NCBI RefSeq assembly: GCF_023073315.1
Contig: NZ_JADPJH010000026.1
Span: forward strand, 145,847-209,846
Length of the DNA: 64,000 bases
From: Bradyrhizobium sp. 1
GTDB taxonomy: Bacteria; Pseudomonadota; Alphaproteobacteria; Rhizobiales; Xanthobacteraceae
Reading direction: 5' to 3'
The stretch's first letter is position 1. Each line of letters starts with the position of its first letter. The notes under the pieces are model-generated. The model saw only the letters and a program-made list of their open reading frames with translations, did no database searches and was not told where the DNA came from. The position numbers and the translations under genes were made by a program. Below, piece after piece: positions 39,897 through 48,505 of the stretch.

Positions 39897-41309
39897 ATGC
39901 ATCAGACCGTCACAAAGCCGATCGATTCGACCCGCCGCTGGTGGGTGCTCGCGATCGTCGTCGCGGCACAGTTCATGTTCGGCGTCGACGCCTTCATCGT
40001 GAACGTCGCCATTCCGACCATTGCGGTGGACCTTCACGCCACGCCCGCCCAGATCGAATCCGTCATTGCGATCTATCTGATCGCTTATGCCACGCTGGTC
40101 GTCACCGGCGGCCGCCTCGGTGACATCCACGGCACGAAGAACGTGTTCCTGGCCGGCGTGCTCGGCTTCACGACGACTTCGCTGTGGTGCGGCCTTGCAC
40201 AGTCGGGCGCAGAGCTGATCGTCGCGCGGCTGGCGCAAGGCGCGACCGCTGCGCTGATGGTGCCGCAGGTGCTGGCGACGCTGCATCTGCTGTTCACGGA
40301 CGGCGAGCGCAGCCGCGCCTTCGCGATTTACGGCATCGTGCTTGGGCTTGCGGGCGCGGCAGGCTTCCTGCTCGGCGGCCTCCTCGTCACGCTCGATCTC
40401 GCCGGCACCGGATGGCGCTCGGTGTTCTTCGTCAACGTGCCCTGCGGTCTCGCCATCGCCGCTGCGGCCTGGCGCATCATGCCGTCGGTGCCGCGCCGGG
40501 GCGGCACAAAGCTCGACATTAAAGGGAGCGTCGTGCTGTTCGCGGGGCTGCTGTGCCTGATTGGGCCGCTGCTGTTTGGTCACGATGTCGGCTGGGCGCC
40601 TTGGCTGTGGGTGGTGATGGCGATGGGCGGAATGATCCTCGCTGCATTCCTGAAGCTCGAACATGCGGTCGCGCGCGCCGGGGGCGTGCCGCTGATCGAT
40701 CTTTCGTTGCTGGCGGATACCGCCTTCTTGCGCGGCCTTGGTGCGGCGTTCTTTTTCTTCGTCGCCAATCTCTCGTTCTATCTGGTGATGACGCTGTTCA
40801 TGCAGCGAGGCCTGAAGATCCCGCCGCTCACGGCCGGCATGGCCTGCATTCCACTTGCCGTCGCTTTCGTCGTGGCTTCACGCCACAGCGGCGCACGCGC
40901 ACGGCATCGCGGCACGAGAGTGTTGATCGAGGGCTGCGCGTTGCAGATCGCGGGCCTCGCGGCGCTCGCGCTTCTTGCAGGTTCCGTCGATGCGCCGACA
41001 CCACTTCCGCTCGCGCTGACCATGGGCATCTTCGGCTACGGTCAAGGATTGGTGATGGCGCCGCTGTCAGGCGCGGTGCTCTCGACCGTCAAAGCTGCCG
41101 CCGCAGGCTCAGCCTCCGGCATGTACGGCACCACGGCGCAGATCGGAAATGCGGCCGGAGTGGCCGCAATCGGCGCCGTGTTCTTCGCAGTCGAATCATT
41201 GCAATCAGCGCGCGCAGGATTCCTGATCTCGCTTGCATTGTTTGCGGTGTTAATGATGATCTGCGTCGCATTTCTGTCGTGGATGCGCCGCGCGGCTGCA
41301 CGAAGTTGA
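39897..41309 (+). CDS. MFS drug/proton antiporter, DHA2 (EmrB/QacA) family
   Basis: This 470-residue protein has about 13-14 membrane helices and DHA2 marks: VNVAIPTIAVDLHATPAQ, YATLVVTGGRLGDIHGTKN (motif A), LAQGATAALMVPQVLATLHLLF (motif B/C) and GFLLGGLLVTLDLAGTGWRSVFFVNVP. It probably exports a toxic or secreted compound. The ATG at 39897 lacks a strong ribosome site. Divergent from sthA with about 159 nt between, so control elements for both must lie there. No local regulator is adjacent. Confidence 0.92.
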   Translation: MHQTVTKPIDSTRRWWVLAIVVAAQFMFGVDAFIVNVAIPTIAVDLHATPAQIESVIAIYLIAYATLVVTGGRLGDIHGTKNVFLAGVLGFTTTSLWCGLAQSGAELIVARLAQGATAALMVPQVLATLHLLFTDGERSRAFAIYGIVLGLAGAAGFLLGGLLVTLDLAGTGWRSVFFVNVPCGLAIAAAAWRIMPSVPRRGGTKLDIKGSVVLFAGLLCLIGPLLFGHDVGWAPWLWVVMAMGGMILAAFLKLEHAVARAGGVPLIDLSLLADTAFLRGLGAAFFFFVANLSFYLVMTLFMQRGLKIPPLTAGMACIPLAVAFVVASRHSGARARHRGTRVLIEGCALQIAGLAALALLAGSVDAPTPLPLALTMGIFGYGQGLVMAPLSGAVLSTVKAAAAGSASGMYGTTAQIGNAAGVAAIGAVFFAVESLQSARAGFLISLALFAVLMMICVAFLSWMRRAAARS

Positions 41310-41448
41310 GGCATTGCGGTTAATACGCACGGATATCTGCGGGCTTTTGCGTGATTCAGGGCTGATCGACAGCACACGGTCTTTTCATTTTGCAGTGCAG
41401 CAACTATTTGGTTGGGTGAACGTTGAACGTCGCCTGCCAGGAGTTGCC

Positions 41449-42603
41449 GTGTCGCTCGCCAGAAATCTCGATCTCTTGAGACATCTGCCCAAGGTGGATG
41501 GTTTGCGCCTGACCGAGTTCGGTCGCAGCGCCGATGCGTCCAGTCCGTTGGAAGAGGTCACGGCCTTTGGTGACAATCCCGGGGCGTTGCGCATGTTCGC
41601 ATTCGTGCCGGAGCAATTTCAGAAGTCGCGCGCGCTCGTCGTCGTGCTGCACGGCTGCGGCCAGACCGCCGCGGCTTACGATCTCGGTGCGGGCTGGTCG
41701 ACGCTGGCGCAGCATTATGGTTTCGCGCTAGCGATGCCCGAGCAGCAGCGCATCAACAACGGCAACACCTGCTTCAACTGGTTCAATCCGGAAGACACCG
41801 CACGCGACAGCGGCGAGGCGCGTTCGATCCGCGAGATGATCACGCATATGGCGGAGACGCACCGCATCGATCCCAGGCGCATCTACATCACGGGGCTTTC
41901 CGCCGGCGGCGGCATGACCTCGGTGATGCTCGCGACCTATCCGGAAGTTTTTGCGGCCGGTGCGATCATCGCCGGGCTTCCTTACGGCATCGCGTCGAAT
42001 TTGCGCGAGGCGCTCGACGGCATGTTTCATTCGCCGCAGCGGCCTGAGCGCGAGCTCGGCGATTTCGTGCGGCGGGCGTCGAACCATCGTGGGCCCTGGC
42101 CGAAGATATCGGTGTGGCACGGCAGCGCCGACCGCACGGTCAATCCCGGCAATGCCAACGAGATCGTCAAGCAGTGGCTCGATCTGCACGATTTGCCGCT
42201 CGTGCCGATGGCGGAAACCAATGTCAACGGCTATCCGCGCCAGGCCTGGTGGAACAAGGACGGCGAGACGCTGGTCGAGTCCTATGCCATCACCGACATG
42301 GCCCACGGCACGCCGCTTGGGCTGGCCGACAACGACCAGCGCTATGGCGTCGAAGGCGCGTTCCTGATCGAGGCCGGAATTTCGTCGTCGTACCACATCG
42401 CAAAGTTCTTTGGCCTCACCGGATGGATTGCGGACGCGAAGCAGGCGGAGGCAAAGCCGGCACGTTCGCCCGCGCCGCATCTGGCACGCTCGATCCGCGC
42501 GGCGGTCGCGGAGCCGGCCGAGCCGAAGCCCGAGGAACGCCGCGGCCTCGATCTCGGCCAGATCATCACCCGCGCGCTGACCGCCGCGGGGCTGATGAAG
42601 TAA
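41449..42603 (+). CDS. Extracellular-type PHB depolymerase/feruloyl esterase family protein
   Basis: This 384-residue alpha/beta-hydrolase belongs to the LpqC/PHB depolymerase type: oxyanion region VVLHGCGQTAA, the lipase box GLSAGG with Ser151, and catalytic-type Asp/His around GSADRTVNPGNA and TDMAHGTPLG. No signal peptide is seen at the GTG start 41449, which has a perfect AGGAG 5 nt upstream; the frame is open further upstream but without homology. A long Ala/Pro/Glu-rich C-terminal linker (KPARSPAPHLARS...) precedes a short helix. The substrate may be a short polyester or feruloyl ester. Confidence 0.86.
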   Translation: MSLARNLDLLRHLPKVDGLRLTEFGRSADASSPLEEVTAFGDNPGALRMFAFVPEQFQKSRALVVVLHGCGQTAAAYDLGAGWSTLAQHYGFALAMPEQQRINNGNTCFNWFNPEDTARDSGEARSIREMITHMAETHRIDPRRIYITGLSAGGGMTSVMLATYPEVFAAGAIIAGLPYGIASNLREALDGMFHSPQRPERELGDFVRRASNHRGPWPKISVWHGSADRTVNPGNANEIVKQWLDLHDLPLVPMAETNVNGYPRQAWWNKDGETLVESYAITDMAHGTPLGLADNDQRYGVEGAFLIEAGISSSYHIAKFFGLTGWIADAKQAEAKPARSPAPHLARSIRAAVAEPAEPKPEERRGLDLGQIITRALTAAGLMK

Positions 42604-42616
42604 CGCCAATCTCACC

Positions 42617-42663
42617 GTCGTCCCGGACAAGCGCGCCCTAAGCGCGCGCCGATCCGGGACGAC
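42617..42663. repeat. Palindromic repeat GTCGTCCCGGA family, copy 1
   Basis: GTCGTCCCGGA and TCCGGGACGAC (11-bp arms) surround AAGCGCGCCCTAAGCGCGCGCC, itself self-complementary. A copy with a few changes is at 54744-54787. Located after the esterase stop. Confidence 0.85.
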
Positions 42664-42677
42664 AGCGGAGTTTGCGG

Positions 42678-42980
42678 TTACGTCGTCGCGTCGATCATTT
42701 CGATCGGCGTCACAGTCACCTCGCCACCCGCCACCTTCCGCGTCATCTCCTGATAGGCCTTGAAGAAGTCGCGCGATTGCAGCGTCTTTTGCGCGGCATC
42801 GTCCGTGACGCTGGCGAGATGGAAATAGTGGCCGTCGTCGCGGTTCTTGAGGACACGATAGCCGATCCGCCCTTTCAGCTCCGGATCGCCGTCGATCGCC
42901 TTGATGAAGCGGCCGATCTCCCGGTGCCATGCGTCCGTCGTGCCGTTCCTGAATTCGTATCGGATCATGAAGTGCTTCAT
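42678..42980 (-). CDS. Small dimeric alpha-beta barrel (monooxygenase-like) protein
   Basis: This 100-residue protein (HFMIRYEFRNGTTDAWHREIGRFIKAID, YFHLASVTDDAAQKTLQSRDFFKAYQEM) resembles small antibiotic-biosynthesis-monooxygenase-fold or DUF proteins; no catalytic residue is evident. GGGAG lies about 6 nt before ATG 42980. Divergent from an HxlR regulator, with a shared 139-nt control region, so it is a likely target of that regulator. Confidence 0.75.
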   Translation of the reverse strand: MKHFMIRYEFRNGTTDAWHREIGRFIKAIDGDPELKGRIGYRVLKNRDDGHYFHLASVTDDAAQKTLQSRDFFKAYQEMTRKVAGGEVTVTPIEMIDATT

Positions 42981-43037
42981 GTGACGCTCCCTGTTCGTCA
43001 TGTGCACCATCATCTGCGCGCTATGTACCGTCCTGCA

Positions 43038-43064
43038 AGTATGGACAAAATTGATAGTATGGAC
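43038..43064. promoter_or_regulatory. Direct repeat AGTATGGAC x2 in divergent promoter
   Basis: AGTATGGAC occurs at 43038-43046 and 43056-43064, 18 bp apart between starts, so both lie on nearly the same face of the helix (about two turns). The spacing and location suggest a binding site for the HxlR-type regulator encoded at 43120. Confidence 0.5.
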
Positions 43065-43119
43065 TTTTTCGGCATCGCTCCTATCCTTGTGCAAGCCCGC
43101 TGCACATGGAGGAGACGAC

Positions 43120-43488
43120 ATGGCAAAAGCTTCCCCTGCGCGCACCTGTCCGGTCGCGGCGTTCCAGAAGATGATCAGCGGCAAGTACAAGCTCCGCATC
43201 GTCTGGGACCTCAAGGACGGCCCGCGCCGTTATGGCGAGATCAGGAGCGGCCTGCTGCGCGGCACGGAAGGCAGCGCCGAGATCACCCCGCGCGTGCTCA
43301 GCCGTGAATTGAAGGCGCTGACGGAGAGCGGCCTGATCGACCGCAAGGATTTCGGCGAGGTGCCGCCGAAGGTCGAGTATCGCCTGACGCGGAAAGGAAA
43401 GAGCTTTGTGCCCGTGGTCGCGGCGATCCGGGAGTGGGGCGATCGTAACCTGAGTGTATCAGCGGCGCTCGTGGACGCCGCCGAATAA
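43120..43488 (+). CDS. HxlR-family transcriptional regulator
   Basis: This 122-residue winged-helix protein matches HxlR (CPVAAFQKMISGKYKLRIVWDLKDGPRRYGEI, ITPRVLSRELKALTESGLIDRKDFGEVPPKVEYRLTRKGK). The Cys in RTCPVA may be a redox switch as in other HxlR regulators. Strong ribosome site GGAGGAGA 5 nt before the ATG. It probably controls itself and the divergent small monooxygenase-like gene via the repeated AGTATGGAC site. Confidence 0.92.
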   Translation: MAKASPARTCPVAAFQKMISGKYKLRIVWDLKDGPRRYGEIRSGLLRGTEGSAEITPRVLSRELKALTESGLIDRKDFGEVPPKVEYRLTRKGKSFVPVVAAIREWGDRNLSVSAALVDAAE

Positions 43489-43490
43489 CC

Positions 43491-44159
43491 CTACATCTCG
43501 CCGGTGATGAACGGATTGGCCATCCGCTCCTGGCCGATGCTCGAACCGGTGCCATGGCCGCAGATGAAGCCGACGTCGTCGCCGAGCGGCAGCAGCTTTG
43601 TCATGATCGAGTTGATCAGCGTGGCGTGATTGCCGCCGGGCAGATCGGTGCGCCCGACCGAGCCCGCGAACAAGACGTCGCCGACATGGGCAAAACGCAG
43701 ATCCTTGTTGAAGAACACCACGCTGCCGGGCGAGTGGCCGGGGCAGTGGAAAACCTCGAACGTCAAGTCGCCGATCGACACGGTATCGCCTTCGTCGAGC
43801 CAGCGGTCCGGCTCGAAATTGCGCACCTCCGTCATGCCGAAGCGCGCGCCGCTCTCGACCACGTTGTCGAGCAGGAACTTGTCCGCGATATGCGGGCCCT
43901 CGATCGGCACCTTCAGCGCATCGCGCAATTCAGCTGCGCCGCCGACATGGTCGATATGGCCGTGGGTCAGCCAGATCTTCTCCACGGTGACGCCGGTCTG
44001 CTTGATCGCCTCGAGGATTTTCGGCACATCGCCGCCGGGATCGATCACCACGGCCTTCTTGGAAGGCTCGTCCCAGATGATGGTGCAGTTCTGCTCGAAC
44101 AGCGTCACCGGGACGATGATCGCGCCGGCTTTGGATTGGGTGTCATTTTGCTCGGTCAT
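43491..44159 (-). CDS. MBL-fold metallo-hydrolase (glyoxalase II-like)
   Basis: This 222-residue enzyme has the zinc-binding THGHIDHVGG (His66, His68, Asp70, His71), the second His in CPGHSPGS, the metal Asp in HVGDVLFAGSVGRTDLPGG and the final CGHGTGSSIGQE. It resembles YcbL-type hydroxyacylglutathione hydrolases. It should hydrolyse a thioester or related bond. Its stop is only 2 nt from the HxlR stop, tail to tail. The start is the ATG at 44159. Confidence 0.92.
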   Translation of the reverse strand: MTEQNDTQSKAGAIIVPVTLFEQNCTIIWDEPSKKAVVIDPGGDVPKILEAIKQTGVTVEKIWLTHGHIDHVGGAAELRDALKVPIEGPHIADKFLLDNVVESGARFGMTEVRNFEPDRWLDEGDTVSIGDLTFEVFHCPGHSPGSVVFFNKDLRFAHVGDVLFAGSVGRTDLPGGNHATLINSIMTKLLPLGDDVGFICGHGTGSSIGQERMANPFITGEM

Positions 44160-44326
44160 GCCGCCACAATGCCGATTTTTGGCCTATGGCCAAGCAAAAG
44201 ATTCGCGCCGAGGGAACCGCGACGCAAGGCGTCACACGACCGTCCCAATTGACTTGCTGTTTTGAACCGGAACGTTGCTTCCGCGTTCTCTTGCGCGAGG
44301 CGCAGTTTCAGGATGGTATCTCCGAT

Positions 44327-45925
44327 ATGGTTCAGGGCAGCGAGACTTGGTGGCGCGACGGCATCTTCTATCAGATCTATCCGCGCTCGTTTCAGGACTC
44401 GGACGGCAATGGTGTCGGCGATCTCGCCGGCATCCTCCGGCGCCTTCCTTATGTGAAATCGCTCGGCGTCGACGCGATCTGGCTGTCGCCGATCTTCCCC
44501 TCGCCGATGGCCGATTTCGGCTACGACATTTCCGACTACATCGGCATCGATCCGTTGTTCGGCACGATGGCCGATTTCGATGCGCTGCTCGCCGCCGTGC
44601 ACGATAACGGCCTCAAGTTGATCCTCGACCTCGTGCCGAACCACACCTCCGACCAGCATGCCTGGTTCGTCGAGAGCCGTTCGTCGCGCGACAATCCCAA
44701 ACGCGATTGGTACATCTGGCGCGACCCGAAGCCCGATGGCAGCGTGCCCAACAACTGGCTGTCCGAGTTCGGCGGCAGCGCCTGGGCTTTCGACGAGGCG
44801 ACGGGGCAATATTACTATCACGCCTTCCTTGCGAAGCAGCCGGACCTCAACTGGCGCAACCCCGACGTCCGCGCCGCGATCTACGACGTGATGCGGTTCT
44901 GGCTGGAGAAGGGCGTCGACGGCTTTCGCGTCGACGTGATCTGGCACCTGATCAAGGACGCCGAATTCCGCGACAACCCGCCAAACCCGCATTATGTCGA
45001 GGGTCGGCCGCCGCACGAAAAGATCCTGACGCGATATTCCACCGACCAGCCGGAGGTGCATGAGGTCATTGCCGAGATGCGGCGCGTCACCGATGCCTAT
45101 CGCGCCCGCGTGCTGATCGGCGAGATCTATCTGCCGCTGCACCGGCTGATGGCCTATTACGGCAACGATCTCACCGGCGCGCAGATGCCGTTCAACTTCG
45201 CGCTGCTCTCGACCTTCTGGAGCGCGCGTTCGATCGAGCACATCATCGAGGATTACGAGAAGGCGTTGCCGAAGGGCGCCTGGCCGAACTGGGTGCTCGG
45301 CAACCATGATCGCCCGCGCGTGGCGAGCCGCGTCGGGCCCGAGCAGGCCCGCGTCGCCGCCATGCTGCTGCTGACCTTGCGCGGCACCCCGACGCTCTAT
45401 TACGGCGACGAGATTGGCATGCATCAGCTCGCTATCGCGCGGGAGGACGTGCGCGACCCCGTCGAGAAGAGCATGCCCGGCCTCGGTCTCGGGCGCGACG
45501 GCTGCCGCACGCCGATGCAATGGGACCCGTCCGCATTCGGCGGCTTCTCGGACGTCAAGCCATGGCTGCCGCTGCCGGAGGATCATATCCACGAGAACGT
45601 CGTCAATCTCGAAGCCGATACGCGCTCGATCCTCAATTTGTACAAGCGTCTGATTGCCTTGCGAAAGGCCCCTTCGCCGCTGGTTGCCGGCGACCATCAT
45701 TCGATCGCCGCGCAAGGCGATCTCCTGATCTATCGCCGCGAGGCCGAGGGCAGGAGCGTGATCGTCGCGCTCAATCTCGGCGCCGAGCCGATCGCGGTGA
45801 CGACCAGCGCGATCAAGTTTGGCAGCGAGATCTTGCTGTCGACGTTCCTGGATCGCGAGGGCGAGAAGCTCGAAGGCGTGCTGGATTTGCGCGGGAATGA
45901 GGGCGTGATCATCGCGCCGCCCTAG
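44327..45925 (+). CDS. GH13 alpha-glucosidase/oligo-1,6-glucosidase-type enzyme
   Basis: This 532-residue glycoside hydrolase has the (beta/alpha)8 barrel and catalytic residues: nucleophile Asp203 in GFRVDVIW, acid Glu266 in LIGEIYLP, transition-state Asp328 in LGNHDRPR, plus DLVPNHTSDQH. Members cleave or transfer alpha-1,4 or alpha-1,6-linked glucose. No signal peptide, so it acts on cytosolic oligosaccharides. The frame is open about 47 codons upstream with no homology, so ATG 44327 is chosen. A second GH13 gene lies convergent to it. Confidence 0.92.
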   Translation: MVQGSETWWRDGIFYQIYPRSFQDSDGNGVGDLAGILRRLPYVKSLGVDAIWLSPIFPSPMADFGYDISDYIGIDPLFGTMADFDALLAAVHDNGLKLILDLVPNHTSDQHAWFVESRSSRDNPKRDWYIWRDPKPDGSVPNNWLSEFGGSAWAFDEATGQYYYHAFLAKQPDLNWRNPDVRAAIYDVMRFWLEKGVDGFRVDVIWHLIKDAEFRDNPPNPHYVEGRPPHEKILTRYSTDQPEVHEVIAEMRRVTDAYRARVLIGEIYLPLHRLMAYYGNDLTGAQMPFNFALLSTFWSARSIEHIIEDYEKALPKGAWPNWVLGNHDRPRVASRVGPEQARVAAMLLLTLRGTPTLYYGDEIGMHQLAIAREDVRDPVEKSMPGLGLGRDGCRTPMQWDPSAFGGFSDVKPWLPLPEDHIHENVVNLEADTRSILNLYKRLIALRKAPSPLVAGDHHSIAAQGDLLIYRREAEGRSVIVALNLGAEPIAVTTSAIKFGSEILLSTFLDREGEKLEGVLDLRGNEGVIIAPP

Positions 45926-46005
45926 CTGTCGTCCCCGCAAGCGCAGAGCGAAGAGGTGGCCAGCGCTATCTTCCCGTCGTTGAAGCAGTGGAGCAAATTA
46001 CGGCG

Positions 46006-47703
46006 TCACCCCGGATGTTTGTTACGCGCGCTAGCCCCGTTGATATCACTCCGCTTCAACAGATAATCCAGCCCGCCAACCCGATACCAGCGATACCCAT
46101 ACGGCTCCAGCACGACGCGATGCTGGCCGCGCTTGTCGGCGTGGCTGTGGTCTTCCGCGAGCAGATTGATCAGGTGCTCGCCGGCCTCTCCCGGCAGCCC
46201 CACCGAGAACGCGGTCTCGCGCGGCTTTTCGTCGAGATTGTGCACGAACAGCACCGAATTGTTGCGCCAGTCGTAGCGGATGATGAAGACCGCGGGGTCG
46301 CGCGTCGGAATGACCGTAAAATCGCCCCAGCCGATTTCAGGCACTTCCTTGCGCATGCGGACGATGCGCTCGGTCCAGTTCAGCATCGAGTTCGGGTCGC
46401 GCCGCTGCTTGGCGACGTTGACGTGCGGATAGCCGTACGGTCCCTCGTCGATGACTGGCAAGGCCGGCCTGTCGCTCGTGGTGAATCCGCCATTAGGCTC
46501 GGTCGACCATTGCATCGGCGTGCGTGCGCAGTTGCGTTCCGGGAGCGAAAGATCATCGCCCATTGCGATCTCGTCGCCATAGCGGATCACAGGCGTCCCC
46601 GGCAGCGTGCACATCAGGCTGTAGGCGAGCTCGAGCCGCCGCCGGTCGCCGCCCAGCATCGGCGCCAGGCGACGGCGAATGCCGCGGTCGTAGAGCTGCA
46701 TGTCCTTGTCCGGACCGAAGCTTTTGAACACGGTGTCGCGCTGCGCCGGGGTCAATCGCCCGAGATCGAGCTCGTCGTGATTGCGCAGGAACAGGCCCCA
46801 TTGTGCCGAGGCCGGCCGCGGCTTGGTCGCCTTTAACGCTTGCGCCAGCGGACGGGAATCGGACGAGGCCAGCGCGTAGAACAGGTGCTGGTTGACCTGG
46901 AAGTTGAACATCATGTGCATGCGGTCGGCATCGCGGCCGAAATATTCCATGTCGGTCTTTGGCAGCACGTTGGCCTCGGCGAGGATGATGGCATCGCCCT
47001 GCCGCCATTGCAGGAATTCACGAAATGCACGCAGCATGTCGTACTGCTCGGCCGGCTTCTTCACCTTGGCGCCTTTGGTCGCGATCACGAAAGGCACGGC
47101 ATCCATCCGGAAGCCTGAGACGCCGAGCTGGATCCAGAATCCCATGATCTTAAGGATCTCCGCCTGCACATGCGGGTTCGACGTGTTGAGATCGGGCTGG
47201 AAATCGTAGAAGCGGTGGAAGTACCAGGCGCCGGCTTCCTTGTCGCGCGTCCATGTCGATTTCTGAACGCCGGGAAACACCATGCCCTTGTTGGCGTTGG
47301 CCGGCTTCTTGTCGGACCAGACATACCAGTCGCGATAGGGCGAATTCCTGTCGCTCCGCGCCGCCTTGAACCAGGGATGCTGGTCGGAGGTGTGGTTGAC
47401 GACGAGGTCGATGATGACGCGAATGCCGCGCTGCTTGCAGCCATGGGTGAACTCGACGAAATCGCCGAGCGTGCCATAGCGGGAATCGACACTGTAATAA
47501 TCGGCGACATCGTAGCCGTCATCGCGGCCCGGCGAAGTCTGGAACGGCATCAGCCAGATCGTGGTGATGCCGAGCCCGTGCAGATAGTCGAGCCGGCGCA
47601 GCAGGCCCTTGAAATCGCCGATGCCGTCGCCGTTGGCATCCATATAGGTGCCGACGGACAGGCAGTAGATGATGGCGTTCTTGTACCAGAGATCGTCGAT
47701 CAT
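46006..47703 (-). CDS. GH13 alpha-amylase family protein, trehalose-synthase-like
   Basis: This 565-residue enzyme resembles the catalytic domain of trehalose synthase: YMDANGDGIGDFKGLLRRLDYLHGLGITTIWLMPFQTSPGRDDGYDVADY, nucleophile Asp201 in GFRMDAVPF, acid Glu243 in LAEANVLP and Asp310 in LRNHDELDL. Trehalose synthase converts maltose to trehalose; related enzymes are amylosucrase-like hydrolases. Paired convergently with the GH13 gene at 44327, which fits a maltose/trehalose pathway. The ATG at 47703 has a weak ribosome site; the frame upstream is non-homologous. Confidence 0.88.
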   Translation of the reverse strand: MIDDLWYKNAIIYCLSVGTYMDANGDGIGDFKGLLRRLDYLHGLGITTIWLMPFQTSPGRDDGYDVADYYSVDSRYGTLGDFVEFTHGCKQRGIRVIIDLVVNHTSDQHPWFKAARSDRNSPYRDWYVWSDKKPANANKGMVFPGVQKSTWTRDKEAGAWYFHRFYDFQPDLNTSNPHVQAEILKIMGFWIQLGVSGFRMDAVPFVIATKGAKVKKPAEQYDMLRAFREFLQWRQGDAIILAEANVLPKTDMEYFGRDADRMHMMFNFQVNQHLFYALASSDSRPLAQALKATKPRPASAQWGLFLRNHDELDLGRLTPAQRDTVFKSFGPDKDMQLYDRGIRRRLAPMLGGDRRRLELAYSLMCTLPGTPVIRYGDEIAMGDDLSLPERNCARTPMQWSTEPNGGFTTSDRPALPVIDEGPYGYPHVNVAKQRRDPNSMLNWTERIVRMRKEVPEIGWGDFTVIPTRDPAVFIIRYDWRNNSVLFVHNLDEKPRETAFSVGLPGEAGEHLINLLAEDHSHADKRGQHRVVLEPYGYRWYRVGGLDYLLKRSDINGASARNKHPG

Positions 47704-47859
47704 GCGTGCGCAGCCTCGGTGGTTCCGCCGAGGTGCGGCGGCTGCGTGATAAGTGCGTGGGGAAGGGGAGGTTCCGCCTGTCCTCCCGGGCCGCGCCACT
47801 TGGCGCGAGCCCGCGCGCCCCGGAATGACGGGCGGGATGGAATCGGCTAATCTCCCGCG

Positions 47860-48351
47860 ATGGACAGCTCCGCCCGCAACATCGCCCTCGTTCCACCGCC
47901 CGACCGTCGCCAGTCGGAAACAGCACTCGCAATCGCGCGCGGCACGGCGCGGCTGCTGCGCTCGCTCGGTTTCACCTGCATCAGCGAATTGCCGCTGCCC
48001 TCGGGCCGGCGCGCCGATCTCGTCGCGCTGAACGAGCGCGGCGAGATCTGGATCGTCGAAATCAAGTCATCGGTCGAGGATCTGCGCGCCGATCAGAAAT
48101 GGCACGAATACCGCGCCCATTGCGACCGGCTGTTCTTCGCCTTCACCCAGGATTTGCCGTGCGAGATATTTCCTGATGACACCGGCCTGATCATTGCGGA
48201 CGCCTATGGCGCGCACATGCAGTGCGAGGCGCCCGAGCACAAGCTCGCCGCCGCCACGCGCAAGCAGATGACGGTGCGGTTTGGAATGGCGGCGGGCTTG
48301 CGGATCAACCGCCTGGTCGATCCGCAAGGCCACGCTGAGCTTTGGGAATAG
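47860..48351 (+). CDS. mmcB: MmcB-type DNA repair protein
   Basis: This 163-residue protein belongs to the MmcB family, a PD-(D/E)XK-like nuclease fold with the core RRADLVALNERGEIWIVEIKSSVEDLRAD (catalytic Asp and Glu-Ile-Lys). In Caulobacter, mmcB is damage-inducible and contributes to mitomycin C resistance. No clear SOS box of the GTTC-N7-GTTC type is seen upstream (a near match, GTTCCGCCTGTCCTC, lacks the second half). The ATG at 47860 follows TCTCCCGCG, without an obvious ribosome site. Confidence 0.9.
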   Translation: MDSSARNIALVPPPDRRQSETALAIARGTARLLRSLGFTCISELPLPSGRRADLVALNERGEIWIVEIKSSVEDLRADQKWHEYRAHCDRLFFAFTQDLPCEIFPDDTGLIIADAYGAHMQCEAPEHKLAAATRKQMTVRFGMAAGLRINRLVDPQGHAELWE

Positions 48352-48357
48352 ATGCTC

Positions 48358-48489
48358 TCGTGTCCCGGACGCGCTGCAGCGCTTGCGCTGCTGCGCAGAG
48401 CCGGGACCCAGAAGGCGACGATTCAAGCTGAAGCGTGGGCCCCGGCTCTGCAGCGCATCACTGCGTGCTGCGCAGCGTCCGGGGCACGA
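48358..48489. repeat. Intergenic palindromic repeat, TCGTGTCCCGGACG family, copy 2
   Basis: Ends TCGTGTCCCGGACG and CGTCCGGGGCACGA are inverted; inner arms GCGCAGAGCCGGGACCC and GGGCCCCGGCTCTGC pair as well. It is a relative of 35147-35276 and separates the tail-to-tail mmcB and regR genes. Confidence 0.88.
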
Positions 48490-48505
48490 GAGCCGATAGC
48501 GGAGA

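Noticed and set aside
47769..47785. SOS-like half site before mmcB
   Set aside because: GTTC is followed at the right distance by CCTC, not GTTC.
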